A stretch of 64,000 nt of DNA, taken from contig JADLGO010000044.1 of the NCBI GenBank assembly GCA_020849275.1, forward strand, positions 1 through 64,000, given 5' to 3'. The notes below the pieces were generated by a model. The model saw only the letters and a list, made by a program, of their open reading frames with translations, did no database searches and was not told the DNA's origin. Positions 63,319-64,000 of this stretch are shown here, in pieces; the stretch's first letter is position 1; each line of letters opens with the position of its first letter. Origin of the DNA: Chthonomonadales bacterium (GTDB lineage: Bacteria; Armatimonadota; Chthonomonadetes; Chthonomonadales; CAJBBX01). The position numbers and the translations under genes are program-made.

Positions 63319-63347
63319 ATTGTAACATGGTCCAGCGCGGCCGTAAA
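63319..63347 (-). promoter_or_regulatory. Candidate promoter for the sigma-factor gene
   Basis: On the minus strand TTTACG (63347-63342) and TACAAT (63324-63319) are separated by 17 bases. The -10 differs from consensus by one base and the -35 by two. Transcription would start near 63312, leaving a leader of about 140 bases before the ATG at 63171. Confidence 0.5.
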
Positions 63348-63428
63348 TGGCCGGCCCCGCCGCCGGCGGCCGCGCTGGCGAGATTCCCGCACACTGCCCG
63401 GTAGGAAACGAGGGCGATCCTGCCCGGG

Positions 63429-64000
63429 CTACTCGACGCGCGCGAAGACGGGCACGTCGACGACGGCGGCGCTCCCCTCGAACCGCACGACGACGTGCGC
63501 CCGGAGTTCGCCCGTCGGCGCGCGATCCGTCACGGTCACCTCGACCATGGTCTCGGGCGATCCCGCGGCGAGGCGCGCCGCGACGTAGGGGCTGTCGGAC
63601 CGTAGCGACCGGACCCGGCATCTCTCCGCTCCGGCCGCGCGCAGCGCGAACGTCAGGCTCGCGGGCTCGCCGCGCCGGACGTCGGCGAAGAACAGGATGT
63701 CCGGGTCGGCCGTGACGGGGCCGACGACGGTCGCCGTGACAGGGAGGGAGACTCGAGTGCCGCCCTGCGCCTTGAGCCCGATCTCGGCCTTCAGCTCCCC
63801 GACCGGCGCGCCCGCGAGGACCGCCACCCGGAGCGTCTGGACCCGGGCCCCGTTCGCGCCCGCCCGGGGCGGGCTCAGCGTCGCGCGGGTGAACCGGCGC
63901 GCCGCGCCGGCCGCCGGTTCCAGGCGGACGCGCTCGTGGCGGTCCACGGTCAACGTGACCGTCCGTTCCCGGGCGGAGCCGGAGCGTACCTCCCCAAACG
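63429..64000 (-). CDS. C-terminal part of an Ig-like/DUF1573-type protein (partial)
   Basis: An open frame enters from the right edge (about FGEVRSGSARERTVTLTVDR at 63998-63939) and ends at 63429; at least 190 residues are present. It reads as tandem Ig-like domains: FGEV..G..RERTVTL, LPVTATVVGPVTADPDILFF, ADVRRGEPASLTFALRAAG, and SDSPYVAARLAAGSPETMVE with a final VVVRFEGSAAVVDVPVFAR. That pattern, with 'FG.V..G' and 'R.V.L' signatures, is that of DUF1573 and ASPM-SPD-2-Hydin-like domains in secreted or lipoprotein-type proteins of unknown job. The start is outside the window; a TTG at 63953 is not likely the true start since similarity continues upstream. Confidence 0.7.
   Translation of the reverse strand, partial: FGEVRSGSARERTVTLTVDRHERVRLEPAAGAARRFTRATLSPPRAGANGARVQTLRVAVLAGAPVGELKAEIGLKAQGGTRVSLPVTATVVGPVTADPDILFFADVRRGEPASLTFALRAAGAERCRVRSLRSDSPYVAARLAAGSPETMVEVTVTDRAPTGELRAHVVVRFEGSAAVVDVPVFARVE

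Overview
The window is GC-rich bacterial DNA with very GC-biased third codon positions. The best taxonomic hint is the gene at 6999-7766, a type IV prepilin-like DUF1559 protein whose N-terminus runs [21 protein letters not shown] and which ends with an H-X9-DG motif. I know that combination mainly from Armatimonadota and Planctomycetota, and the exact wording is most like Armatimonadota. The many secreted glycan-active proteins, the PHP-domain proteins and the LamG-domain protein fit a free-living, polysaccharide-using Armatimonadota bacterium. This assignment is an inference, not a search result.

Layout. Positions 1-3533 hold the end of a BNR-repeat protein, a stub of a MoaD/ThiS-like gene, pirin, a DinB-like protein and a secreted M3 peptidase. 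Positions 3583-8819 hold a large DUF4838 protein, a consensus sigma-70 promoter with a direct repeat upstream and a long structured leader, the prepilin-like gene, a 50-residue membrane protein and a PHP protein. Positions 7989-21026 are a minus-strand glycan cluster: two PHP proteins, a GH9 cellulase-like enzyme, a GH88-like unsaturated glucuronyl hydrolase, a UroD-family protein, an ABC exporter and a LamG/GH99-like giant. katG follows (21272-23545), then a sugar-phosphate isomerase-like gene and a DUF302 gene. Positions 25007-32940 are a glycosyltransferase and envelope island (GT4, GT2, GT39-like, LPGS-TM-like, and a three-module glycosyltransferase).

Positions 32951-59116 are a nearly gapless plus-strand operon for an extracellular contractile injection system (eCIS). 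In order it encodes sheath, inner tube, a Cys-pair baseplate-associated protein, a Pro/Ala-rich adaptor, a DUF4255 tube-end protein, an AAA+ ATPase, a small protein, a 1556-residue DUF4157 (eCIS-core) protein with a helical middle, membrane segments and a C-terminal HNH-like nuclease-toxin domain, a tube-like hub protein, a LysM-like protein, a gp27-like hub, a gp5-like spike, a PAAR-like tip, gp25, two gpJ/gp6-like wedges, a gpI-like tail protein and a DUF6519 fibre. There are no capsid, portal, terminase or integrase genes and no type VI membrane-complex genes, so it reads as a stand-alone particle rather than a prophage or T6SS. The three-module glycosyltransferase sits 10 bases upstream of the sheath and is probably in the same transcript.

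The right flank holds mscL, a large ankyrin-repeat protein, a GPP34 protein, a small sigma factor with a candidate promoter, and the C-terminal part of an Ig-like/DUF1573-type protein that runs off the end.

The most interesting item is the eCIS together with its DUF4157-to-nuclease protein (40182-44852). That protein is the best candidate cargo and, because no separate tape-measure gene is visible, possibly also the tape measure.
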